Positions 36,607 to 44,293 of a stretch of 64,000 bases of DNA are shown here, piece after piece (positions within the stretch are counted from its first letter, which is position 1; each line of letters starts with the position of its first letter). Origin of the DNA: Oleiagrimonas sp963817755. GTDB lineage: Bacteria > Pseudomonadota > Gammaproteobacteria > Xanthomonadales > Rhodanobacteraceae. The DNA is taken from assembly GCA_963817755.1 (NCBI GenBank), contig CAWFPB010000002.1, positions 186,001 through 250,000 of the forward strand. Direction: 5' to 3'. Position numbers and translations under genes: made by a program. Under the pieces are notes generated by a model. It saw only the letters and a list, made by a program, of their open reading frames with translations, searched no databases and was not told the DNA's origin.

Positions 36607-37557
36607 TCAGGCCATGGCGTCGATGGCTTCGTCGAGGTCGCCGATGTGTTCCTGCCACCAGCGCGCCTCGGCGGCGTAGGGGAAGGCGGCGGGGAAGGCC
36701 GGGTCGTGCCAGCGCTGGGCGATCCAGCCGGCGTGATGGGCCTGGCGCATGGCGCGCAGGGCCGGGATCAGGTGCAGCTCGGACGGGTCGAGGTCGGCAA
36801 ACTGCGCGTAGCCTTCCAGCAGCGCGTGCAGGCCGCGATCGTCCTCGGCCAGCATCCAGAGGTCCTGGATGGCGGGGCCGTTGCGCGCGTCGTCCAGGTC
36901 GACGAAGTGCGGGCCGGCGTCGGTCCACAGGATGTTGCCGGGGTGGCAGTCGCCGTGCAGGCGCAGCATGCGCAGCGGGGCCACGGCGGCGAAGCGCGCG
37001 GCAACCGCGGCGTCGAGGCGGTCGATGGCGTCCTCGTAGGCATCCTCCAGGTGCGCCGGAATCAGCCCCGAATCCAGTGCCGCCTGCGCGGGTTGCTCGA
37101 TCAGATGCTCGCGGTCGAAGGCCTGGCGGTGCGCGAATCGTTGCCGCGCACCGATGCCGTGCATGCGCGCCAGCAGGCGGCCCATCCACTCCAGATGGTC
37201 GGCCGATTCCAGCGACGGCGCGCGGCCGCCGCGACGCGGGTACAGGGCATAGCGGAAGCCTTCGTGGCGCAGCAGCGTGGCGCCGTCGATCACCATCGGC
37301 GCGACCACCGGCAATTCGGCCCCGGCCAGTTCCAGGCTGAAGGCGTGCTCCTCGTCGATGGCCGCGTCGCTCCAGCGCCCGGGACGGTAGAACTTGGCGA
37401 CCAGGAAGCCGCCGTCTTCCAGGCCGATCTGGTAGACGCGGTTCTCGTAGCTGTTGAGCGCCAGCAGCCGGCCGTCGGTCCAGAGGCCGGCGGCCTCGAC
37501 GGCGTCGAGCACCCGGTCCGGCGACAGGCCGGCATAGGGCATGTGCGGATCGCTCAT
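36607..37557 (-). CDS. srkA: Stress response serine/threonine kinase SrkA (RdoA/YihE)
   Basis: 316 residues, near the E. coli length of 328. Kinase-like aminoglycoside-phosphotransferase fold with LNSYENRVYQIG, the ATP-binding FLVAKFYRPGRW, the catalytic loop LRLHGDCHPGNILW and the metal-binding HFVDLDDARNGP. SrkA phosphorylates Ser/Thr proteins and protects cells from reactive oxygen and stress-linked death in E. coli. The gene is leftward, about 8 bases from the hotdog thioesterase start side; no regulation sites seen. Confidence 0.92.
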   Translation of the reverse strand: MSDPHMPYAGLSPDRVLDAVEAAGLWTDGRLLALNSYENRVYQIGLEDGGFLVAKFYRPGRWSDAAIDEEHAFSLELAGAELPVVAPMVIDGATLLRHEGFRYALYPRRGGRAPSLESADHLEWMGRLLARMHGIGARQRFAHRQAFDREHLIEQPAQAALDSGLIPAHLEDAYEDAIDRLDAAVAARFAAVAPLRMLRLHGDCHPGNILWTDAGPHFVDLDDARNGPAIQDLWMLAEDDRGLHALLEGYAQFADLDPSELHLIPALRAMRQAHHAGWIAQRWHDPAFPAAFPYAAEARWWQEHIGDLDEAIDAMA

Positions 37558-37564
37558 GGCGGCC

Positions 37565-38002
37565 TCAGGCGCCGATGGCGCGGCGCGGCACCACGGCCAT
37601 GGTCAGGCGCGAGACGCACACCAGTTGCCCGGCCTCGTTCTCGATGCGGATCTCCCACACCTGCGTGGTGCGGCCCACGTGCACCGGCCGCGCCGTTCCG
37701 GTGACCGTGCCGGTGCGCACCGCGCGCACGTGGTTGGCGTTGATGTCCAGGCCCACGGTGACCGCCGACTCAGGGTCGATGCAGTGCATCGCCGCGCTGG
37801 AGCCCAGGGTCTCGGCCAGCGCCACCGAGGCGCCGCCGTGCAGGATGCCGTAGGGCTGGTGGGTGCGCGCGTCGACCGGCATGGTGCCACGCAGGAAGTC
37901 CTCGCCGGCTTCGGTGAAGCGGATGCCCAGGGCCTGCATGAGGGTGTCGGCGTTGCCCTCATTGAGGCGGTCCGGGTCGGGGTGCTGCTTCCACAGGGCC
38001 AT
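37565..38002 (-). CDS. Hotdog-fold thioesterase (PaaI/MenI-like)
   Basis: 145 residues from MALWKQ. Signature PYGILHGGASVALAETLGSSAA is the HGG motif of the PaaI family with the conserved Asp/Glu position (ETLGS). Relatives hydrolyse acyl-CoA such as DHNA-CoA or phenylacetyl-CoA. No menaquinone or phenylacetate gene is nearby, so the substrate is not known. It overlaps no neighbour and its start region faces the divergent flavoprotein gene at 38088. Confidence 0.85.
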   Translation of the reverse strand: MALWKQHPDPDRLNEGNADTLMQALGIRFTEAGEDFLRGTMPVDARTHQPYGILHGGASVALAETLGSSAAMHCIDPESAVTVGLDINANHVRAVRTGTVTGTARPVHVGRTTQVWEIRIENEAGQLVCVSRLTMAVVPRRAIGA

Positions 38003-38087
38003 GGCGGTTTCCGGTACGGGAAAGACACGCATTGTCGCGCGCGGGCCGTATTGGCGACAATGGAGGTATCCGCAACCGGGAATCCAC

Positions 38088-39146
38088 GTGCCGTTCACCG
38101 TCACCCTGAAAGCCAGTGGCCGCCGTTTTACCGTCGCCGACGGGGAAACCGTGCTGGAGGCTGCGCAGCGCGCGGGCCTGGCCCTGCCGTATTCGTGCCG
38201 CTCGGGCCTGTGCGGCAGCTGCAAGGCGATCGTGCTGGTCGGTCGCTGCCATTACCCGCGCAACCCGCCCGCGGCGCTGAACGCCGCCGAGCAGGCACGC
38301 CATGCCGCGCTGCTGTGCCAGGCGGTGCCGCTGACCGACCTGGTGCTCCAGGTGCGCGAGGTGGCCTCGGTGGAGGACCTGCCGCGCCAGGAGATGGACG
38401 TGCGCGTGAGCGCCAAGGATCGCCTGGCCCCGGACGTGGTGCGCTTGCGCCTGAAGCCGGTCGACGGCACGCCGCTGCGCTGGCTGCCCGGCCAGTACGT
38501 GGAAGTGCTGCTCGAGGACGGCAAGCGCCGGGCCTTCTCGCTGGCGCGCGCGCCGCACGAGGGCGAGGAGCTGGAGGTGCACGTGCGCCACGTGGCCGGC
38601 GGCGGCTTCACCTCATGGGTGTTCGACACCCTGGCCGTGGGCGACACGCTGCGCGTGGAGGGGCCGTTCGGCACCTTCGTGCCGCGCGAGGATTCGGAGC
38701 GTCCGATGATCCTGGTCGCCGGCGGCACCGGCTTCGCGCCGGTCAAGGCCATCGTCGAGCATTTCCTGCACCTGGGCTCGCGCCGGCCCATGCACCTGTA
38801 CTGGGGCGCACGCACGAGCGAGGACCTGTACCTGCGCGCGCTGCCCGAGCGCTGGGCTGCGCAGGTGCCGACGCTGGATTTCCATCCGGTGGTGTCCGAT
38901 CCCGAGCGGGCGACGGACACCAACGACCGTATCGGGCTGGTGCACGAGACGGTGCTGGAAGACCATCCCGACCTGTCCGGCCACGACGTGTACATGTGCG
39001 GGCCGCCGGCGATGATCGATGCCGGCCGCCGCGCCTTCGTCGAGGCCGGCCTGCCGGAGGAGCGCCTGTACTACGACTCCTTCGACTACGCGCCCGAGGT
39101 GCTGGGGCGCATCCTCGACGCCCGCGCCGGCATCCACGGCCTCTGA
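38088..39146 (+). CDS. 2Fe-2S flavoprotein reductase (CDP-6-deoxy-L-threo-D-glycero-4-hexulose-3-dehydrase-reductase-like)
   Basis: 352 residues from the GTG at 38088, which has GGGAAT at a fair distance upstream. N-terminal plant-type ferredoxin with cysteines C37, C42, C45 and C77 (CRSGLCGSC), then a FAD-binding domain with RAFSLARAP, then an NAD(P)-binding domain with GGTGFAPVKAI and MCGPPAMID. The order ferredoxin-FAD-NAD is that of the AscD/DdhD-type and phenol-hydroxylase-type reductases. It passes electrons from NAD(P)H to a partner. No partner oxygenase or sugar gene is next to it. Divergent from the thioesterase gene. Confidence 0.85.
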   Translation: MPFTVTLKASGRRFTVADGETVLEAAQRAGLALPYSCRSGLCGSCKAIVLVGRCHYPRNPPAALNAAEQARHAALLCQAVPLTDLVLQVREVASVEDLPRQEMDVRVSAKDRLAPDVVRLRLKPVDGTPLRWLPGQYVEVLLEDGKRRAFSLARAPHEGEELEVHVRHVAGGGFTSWVFDTLAVGDTLRVEGPFGTFVPREDSERPMILVAGGTGFAPVKAIVEHFLHLGSRRPMHLYWGARTSEDLYLRALPERWAAQVPTLDFHPVVSDPERATDTNDRIGLVHETVLEDHPDLSGHDVYMCGPPAMIDAGRRAFVEAGLPEERLYYDSFDYAPEVLGRILDARAGIHGL

Positions 39147-39174
39147 GGCCGCCGGGTCCGGCGCACGGTCGGGC

Positions 39175-39618
39175 TCAGCGCTTGCCGGTGGCCATCGGCA
39201 TGTTGGCCTGCTTCCACGAGTACATGCCGCCGTGCAGCAGGTGCACGCGGGTGAAGCCGGCCTTGATCAGGCGCTGTGCCGCGCCCTTGGCGGTCTGGCC
39301 GCTCTTGCACACCACCACGATCGGCAGGTCCTTGGCCTTGGCCAGGTCCTTGTTTTCGGGATCGAACTGGCTCATCGCCACGTGACGGGAACCGGGGATG
39401 TGGCCCTTCTCGTAGTCGGCGTAGCTGGAGATGTCGATGACCAGCGCGTTTTCGCGGTTGATCAGCAGGGTCAGCTCGGACGGGTTGATGGACTTGAACT
39501 TCTGCGCCAGGCGCATGATCTCGCCGACGATGATCGCGCCCAGCAGCAGCACGAACAGCGCGACGAGCCAGGGATGGTTGCCGATGAAATGGGGCAACTT
39601 GTGCAGGAAATCGCTCAT
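39175..39618 (-). CDS. Rhodanese-like sulfurtransferase, membrane-anchored (YibN-like)
   Basis: 147 residues, N-terminal membrane helix (about 17-35, LVALFVLLLGAIIVG) and a rhodanese domain with HIPGSRHV and the active-site loop VVVCKSGQTA (Cys104). YibN-type proteins have this topology, with the domain in the cytoplasm or periplasm. Single-domain rhodaneses transfer sulfur through a cysteine persulfide. It is followed leftward by the flavoprotein reductase transcribed the other way. Confidence 0.88.
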   Translation of the reverse strand: MSDFLHKLPHFIGNHPWLVALFVLLLGAIIVGEIMRLAQKFKSINPSELTLLINRENALVIDISSYADYEKGHIPGSRHVAMSQFDPENKDLAKAKDLPIVVVCKSGQTAKGAAQRLIKAGFTRVHLLHGGMYSWKQANMPMATGKR

Positions 39619-39697
39619 GAAATGATCCGTGGGGGCGTGGAGTCGCCCGGATAGAACGGTCTATTATCCGGCAGCCCCGGATGCAGCGCAAAGGCAG

Positions 39698-40114
39698 CTA
39701 GTGCCGCGGCGTGATGTCGGGCAGCCCGCTGGTCAGCCACCAGTGCTTGGCCTTGGGGTCCCAGGTCCAGGTCTGGCGGTCGACGATGTTGCGCTCGCGC
39801 TGGGTGTGCACGTTGATCAGGCCGATGCGCACCACCTGGTGCACGGTGTCCTTGCCCGCCGGTACCGGACCACCGCCGGCATCGTATTCACTCACGCGCA
39901 CCTGCTTGTAGCGCGCCTTGTCCAGGTCGGTCATCGGGTGCGCCTTGCGATAGGACGGCTTCAGGAAGGCGTCGGCCTGCGCGAACGTGCCCCAGCGCAC
40001 CGCCGCAGCGTAGGCGGTCAGGGTGTCCTGCAGGTCATTGTTGCGGCGGTCGGTGGCGCAACCGGCCAGCAGCAGTGCGGCAATGGCGGCGAAGACGATC
40101 CAGCGCTTGGTCAT
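39698..40114 (-). CDS. Small lipoprotein, uncharacterised
   Basis: 138 residues, lipobox LLLAGCATD after MTKRWIVFAAIAALLL. The mature part (YAAAVRWGTFAQADAFL, VRVSEYDAGGG, RIGLINVHTQRERNIVDRQTWTWDP, WWLTSGLPD) has the look of small outer-membrane or NTF2-like lipoproteins. Function unknown. It is leftward and lies 23 bases from the downstream end of the 40138-40638 gene, so it may be its partner in a short operon. Confidence 0.75.
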   Translation of the reverse strand: MTKRWIVFAAIAALLLAGCATDRRNNDLQDTLTAYAAAVRWGTFAQADAFLKPSYRKAHPMTDLDKARYKQVRVSEYDAGGGPVPAGKDTVHQVVRIGLINVHTQRERNIVDRQTWTWDPKAKHWWLTSGLPDITPRH

Positions 40115-40137
40115 GCCTGTTCCTCCGATGGTCGACC

Positions 40138-40638
40138 TCATTGTGCCGCATGCGCTGCATGGTTGCGCAGTCGGGCGACGAAGCGCGCTTCCAGGGTGGC
40201 CGCGATCCCGTCGGCGGTGACGATGCGACAGGCAACCTGGATACGGGCCTTGCCTCGTTCGGCCAGCGTGACCAGGAAGGCATCCGGGTCGGCATCGGCA
40301 TCGAAACGGGCCTCGGCGCGCAGGTCCTCCCATACCGGGATCCGGTAGCGTACCTGCGAATCGGCGACGAACACGTCGCAGTCATGGCCGTGTTCGCGCA
40401 GCAGCAATTCGACCAGCGACCAGCCGGCCAGGGTCATCAGGCTGGTCAGGCTGCCGCCGAAGGCGCAGCCCTTGTCGTTCACATTGGCGGCCAGCGGCGC
40501 CCCCATGACCAGCACACCGGCCCGGTGTTCGAGGATGCGCAGCTGCATGGCGCGCGCCGGGACGATGCCGTCGAGGATGAACTGCTCCAGCGCGCGGGCC
40601 GGGGCGGAAAGCGGGGCGGGGGAGGATTTGCTGGACAT
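40138..40638 (-). CDS. YiiD_C-type thioesterase domain protein
   Basis: 166 residues from MSSKSS. Central NVNDKGCAFGGSLTSLMTLAGW and FVADSQVRYRIPV are characteristic of the hotdog-fold YiiD C-terminal (DUF4442-like) domain. The GNAT acetyltransferase half of E. coli YiiD is absent, so only the thioesterase-like module is present. Substrate unknown. It starts 84 bases from hemD, which is divergent. Confidence 0.78.
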   Translation of the reverse strand: MSSKSSPAPLSAPARALEQFILDGIVPARAMQLRILEHRAGVLVMGAPLAANVNDKGCAFGGSLTSLMTLAGWSLVELLLREHGHDCDVFVADSQVRYRIPVWEDLRAEARFDADADPDAFLVTLAERGKARIQVACRIVTADGIAATLEARFVARLRNHAAHAAQ

Positions 40639-40722
40639 CAGGCGCGCCAGTGTGCCCAGCGCGCGACGCGCGGGCAAGCACGGGGCATGCGCCGCCCCGC
40701 CCGATGCGGGTAGCATCGGCGC

Positions 40723-41484
40723 ATGCTGTCTGCTGCCCCTCCCCTGTCCGGAACCGAGGTCGTGATCACGCGGCCGGCCGGCACCGCGCGTGCGCTGGTG
40801 CGCCGGGTGCGTGCCCGCGGCGGCACGCCCCGCCTGCTTCCGGGCCTGTCACTGCGCGCCATCGGCGACGATGTCGCGCGCAGGGCCTGGCGGGACGCGC
40901 AGCGTTCGGACGTGATGATCTTCACCAGCCCGGCGGCCGTGCGCTTCGCGCTGCAGCTGGCGCCGCTGGACACGCGCGCCCGCCTGCTCGGCGTCGGGCG
41001 CGGTACGCGCAATGCCCTGCGCCGTGCCGGCTTCGACCGGGCGCAGTCGCCGGGGGCAGGCGGCGAGCACAGCGAGGGCGTGCTCGGGCACCCCTGGCTG
41101 CAGGACATCGCCGGCCGGGAGGTGGCCGTGGTCACGGCACCGGGCGGACGCGACCTGGTCGCCCGAAGCCTGGTTCAGCGCGGTGCGCGGGTGCATCGGG
41201 CGGATGTCTATTGCCGGGTCCGGCCGCGCTTGTCGCGGCGCCACCTGCAGCAGGTCATGGACCTGCACGACGACGCCTGCCTGCTGGTGACCAGTGCCCA
41301 GGCGCTGGACCACTTGCTGGCGATCCTGCCGCCGGCCGCCGGCGAGCGCCTGCGTGCGATCCGCATCGTGGTCAGCAGCGAACGCCTGCAACAGCATGCG
41401 CAGGTGGCCGGCTTCCGGCGCATCGTGCGTTCGGCCTCGCCCGCCGCCGACGACCTGTTGGACGCGGCGGCCTTGCGCGACTGA
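40723..41484 (+). CDS. hemD: Uroporphyrinogen-III synthase
   Basis: 253 residues. N-terminal VVITRPAGTARALVRRVRARGGTPRLLPGLSL and later IFTSPAAVRFAL, VTAPGGRDLVARSLVQRGARVHRADVYCRV and VTSAQALDHLLAIL match the two-domain HemD fold. It closes hydroxymethylbilane with D-ring inversion to uroporphyrinogen III in heme synthesis. hemX and hemY follow directly, the usual order in gamma-proteobacteria (hemC would be elsewhere). Confidence 0.92.
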   Translation: MLSAAPPLSGTEVVITRPAGTARALVRRVRARGGTPRLLPGLSLRAIGDDVARRAWRDAQRSDVMIFTSPAAVRFALQLAPLDTRARLLGVGRGTRNALRRAGFDRAQSPGAGGEHSEGVLGHPWLQDIAGREVAVVTAPGGRDLVARSLVQRGARVHRADVYCRVRPRLSRRHLQQVMDLHDDACLLVTSAQALDHLLAILPPAAGERLRAIRIVVSSERLQQHAQVAGFRRIVRSASPAADDLLDAAALRD

Positions 41485-41544
41485 GCGACAGGCTGCGGCA
41501 AGCGGTCTATGGCCGTCATGGCGCGCTCGGGCTAGCATGAGGCC

Positions 41545-42657
41545 ATGAGCGCTTCCGAACCCACTCCCGCAAGCCCCGCTCCGGCCGCTTCCGAGGCGCC
41601 GGCCCCCGCTTCCGGCGAGCGCAGCAAGACGCGCACGCCACGGCATCGTTCCGGTGTCGCCGGCCTGGCCCTGGTGCTGGCGCTGGTCGCCCTGGTGGCG
41701 GCCGGCTGGGGCGGCTGGAAACTGTGGCAGCTGCAGAAGGGCGGCAACCGTGACAGCCAGGCCCTGCAGTCGGTCGAGACCCGGTTGCAGTCGCTCGAAC
41801 ACAAGCTCGATGCGCAAGCGTCGGCAAACCAGGCGCTGCAGCAACAGGTGCAGTCCGCCAGCCAGCAGGCGCAGAACCTGGGCACGCAGGTGCAGGGGCT
41901 GGGCGAACGCAGCCGCAGCCTGGAGAATGCCGTGGCCGGCCTCAGTGCGCGTGCGCGCTCCGGTCATGACGCGATCCGCCTGGATGAGACCGCCATGCTG
42001 CTGCGCATGGCCGGCGAACGCTTTGCCCTGTTCCACGACACCGACGGCGCCATGCGCGCCTATGCCATGGCCGACAAGGTGCTGGGCGAGGTCGAGGACC
42101 CGGCCTACGCCGGCGTGCGGCAGAGCATCGCCGCCGAGCGCAAGGCCCTGGCCAACACCCATCCGGGTCGTCGCCAGAGCGACCTGGATACGCTGTCGCG
42201 CCTGCGCACGGCGGTCGTCACGCTGCCACTCAAGGCGCAGGACAGTGCGCCGAAATCCGCATCCAGCGGGTTCTGGGCGCGCGTGGGTCACGCCTTCTCG
42301 CGTCTGGTGCAGATCCGGCGCGACGACGAGCTGACCCCGGCGCGCCGCGACCTGGCACGCACGTTGACCGCGCTGGACCTGGCCCAGGCCCAGGCGGCCC
42401 TGCTGGCCTGGGACATGCACGGCTACCGCCAGGCGCTGGACCGCGCCGACGCACGCGTGCAGCACGATTACGATGCCGGGTCCGAAGCGGTGCGCGACAT
42501 GCATGCGCAGATCGCGCAGCTGCGCCAGCAGTCGGTGCCGAATGCACCGCAACTGGGCGCCGCCCTGCAGGAGCTGGACAACCTGCGCGCCGTGCATGAG
42601 GCGTCCGAACCGGCACCCGCAGCGTCCGCACCGGTTTCCGGCGGAGCGCAACGATGA
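41545..42657 (+). CDS. hemX: HemX-like protein (uroporphyrinogen-III C-methyltransferase family, non-catalytic)
   Basis: 370 residues. An N-terminal A/P-rich stretch, one transmembrane helix (about 40-58, ALVLALVALVAAGWGGWKLWQL), then a coiled-coil region (SVETRLQSLEHKLDAQASANQALQQQVQ) and the HemX domain with ARSGHDAIRLDETAMLLRMAGERFALFHD. HemX proteins lie in the inner membrane and form part of the heme gene group; no methyltransferase motif is present. The stop overlaps hemY by four bases (ATGA). Confidence 0.9.
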   Translation: MSASEPTPASPAPAASEAPAPASGERSKTRTPRHRSGVAGLALVLALVALVAAGWGGWKLWQLQKGGNRDSQALQSVETRLQSLEHKLDAQASANQALQQQVQSASQQAQNLGTQVQGLGERSRSLENAVAGLSARARSGHDAIRLDETAMLLRMAGERFALFHDTDGAMRAYAMADKVLGEVEDPAYAGVRQSIAAERKALANTHPGRRQSDLDTLSRLRTAVVTLPLKAQDSAPKSASSGFWARVGHAFSRLVQIRRDDELTPARRDLARTLTALDLAQAQAALLAWDMHGYRQALDRADARVQHDYDAGSEAVRDMHAQIAQLRQQSVPNAPQLGAALQELDNLRAVHEASEPAPAASAPVSGGAQR

Positions 42658-43922
42658 GGCTGTGGCGCTGGATCCTGCTGCTGGCGATCGTGGTCGCCCT
42701 GGCGGCGTTCGGATGGCACTGGGTGGCGGTCGATCCCGGCCAGGTGCGCATCCACATCCGCGGCTGGAACGTGCAGACCACGCTGGTCACGGCCATCGTG
42801 CTGCTGGTGCTGCTGTGGGCCGTGCTGACCGTTGGCTGGCGAATGCTGCGCTGGCCCTTCGGTGCGGTGACGCGGCGTCAGCGCCGGGTCAGCCGCAAGC
42901 GCCTGCATGACGGGCTCCTGGCCCTGGCCGAAGGCCGCCTGGGCGAAGCCGAGCGCGACCTCAGCCGGGCCGCACGGCATGCGCCGCAGCGTGCGCCGGC
43001 GCTGCTGGCGGCGGCCCGCGCCGCGCACGCCCGCGGCGACAGCAAGCGCGCCATGGAAGCCCTGGACGAGGCCACCCAGAGCGCACCGCAGGCGGCGCGC
43101 GTATTGCGCGCGCAGATCCTGCGCCTGGACGGCCGCGCCGAGGAGGCGCTGACGCTGCTGGCGCCCGGCGCCGATGCCGGGAACCTGCCGCCGGGCGGCT
43201 GGCTGGAACTGGTCGAGGCCGCGCTCGAGCGCGGCGAACTCGAACGCGCCCGCGGTGCGCTGGAACCGTTGCGCAAGAGCGGCGCGCTGGATGCGGCCGC
43301 GTTCGCGGCGCTGCAGCAGCGGGTGCTGGCTGCCTCGCTGCAGACCGCAGCAGGTATCGACACCGTGAATGACCTCTGGGGCGACTTGTCGCGCGCACAG
43401 CGGCGCACGCCGGAACTGGTGGCGGTCTACGCCGCACGCGTGGCCGCGTTCGGCCGCCTGCTGCCGGCCATGGACGAGATCGAGTCGGCCCTGCGTCGCA
43501 ACTGGTCGCCGGCGCTGGTGGCGGTGTACGGGCGCCTGCAGGGCGAGGACCAGGAAAACCGCCTGCATCGTGCCGAGGGCTGGCTGGACGCGCATCCCGG
43601 CGACGCGGTGCTGCTGACCGCGTTGGGCCGCATGTGCGTGCGCATCGAGCTGTGGGGCAAGGCGCGCCAATACCTGTCCCAGGCACTGGCCCTGGAACCG
43701 GCCGCCGACACCTGGGAAGCCATGGGCGAGGCCTATGCCGGTCAGGGCAACCCGGTGCTGGCCCAGCAGTGCTACCGCAACGCGCTGCGCATGACACGCG
43801 GCGAACCGGTCGAGGACCTGCCGGGCGCCCGGAAGACGCACGAGGACAAGGCCCACGTCGATCCGGAGCGGCGTAACGCGCACGGTGTGCCGCAGCTGCC
43901 CGACGAGGATGCTTCGAGCTGA
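42654..43922 (+). CDS. hemY: HemY, tetratricopeptide heme-biosynthesis-associated protein
   Basis: 422 residues. Two N-terminal transmembrane helices (about 5-22 and 40-60) and then TPR-like helices (GLLALAEGRLGEAERDLSRAARHAPQRAPALLAAARAAHARGD). This is the HemY_N plus TPR architecture. HemY is required for normal heme accumulation in some gamma-proteobacteria but its exact job is unsettled. It ends the hemD-hemX-hemY unit; the C-terminus is acidic and probably disordered. Confidence 0.92.
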   Translation: MRLWRWILLLAIVVALAAFGWHWVAVDPGQVRIHIRGWNVQTTLVTAIVLLVLLWAVLTVGWRMLRWPFGAVTRRQRRVSRKRLHDGLLALAEGRLGEAERDLSRAARHAPQRAPALLAAARAAHARGDSKRAMEALDEATQSAPQAARVLRAQILRLDGRAEEALTLLAPGADAGNLPPGGWLELVEAALERGELERARGALEPLRKSGALDAAAFAALQQRVLAASLQTAAGIDTVNDLWGDLSRAQRRTPELVAVYAARVAAFGRLLPAMDEIESALRRNWSPALVAVYGRLQGEDQENRLHRAEGWLDAHPGDAVLLTALGRMCVRIELWGKARQYLSQALALEPAADTWEAMGEAYAGQGNPVLAQQCYRNALRMTRGEPVEDLPGARKTHEDKAHVDPERRNAHGVPQLPDEDASS

Positions 43923-44293
43923 TTTCGGTCGTGGGATGGCTGGTTTCGCCGAGAGGCATGGCGCGTTTCGTAGGGTGACGCCTTGCTTGTCGTTGACCTG
44001 CGGGACCCCCTCTCCCGCAAGGGGATTTCCTTCGGTCACCTTCCTCCCCCTGCTCTGCAGGGAGGTCGTCGGCAAGTGGGCTGGCTTGCCGCAGGTTGGG
44101 TGGCAGGCCACCTGCCGAGTCGCGGCATGCGCCAGCGCAACCCTCCCCTTCAAGGGGAGGGCAGGGTGGGGTCAGCAACGGAGCCGCAGCCGACAAGAAA
44201 CGGCAGCCTCCAGGATTGGCCCAAGACCCGGCTGCGTCATGGCGATGTTCCCGAAAAGCGGCGCACGGTGCCGCCCTGCGTCGTGCGATCGCG
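43923..44293. other. Repeat-bearing intergenic region between hemY and uvrD
   Basis: 371 bases between convergent hemY (rightward) and uvrD (leftward), with no convincing gene. It holds at least two members of the C/G-rich palindrome family: an imperfect one at 44043-44065 (CCTCCC... TGCTCTGCA ...GGGAGG) and a perfect one at 44141-44161 followed by GGGTGGGGTC. They may end transcription in both directions. Confidence 0.55.
44141..44161. repeat. C/G-rich intergenic palindrome (family member)
   Basis: CCCTCCCCTT, one base, AAGGGGAGGG: a perfect 10-base-pair inverted repeat. The identical 21 bases recur at 50631-50651, and both are followed within a few bases by GGGTGGGGTC. Confidence 0.8.

Noticed and set aside
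38062..38066. GGAGG upstream of the flavoprotein start as its ribosome site
   Set aside because: It is 21 bases from the GTG, too far; GGGA at 38078-38081 is a better candidate.
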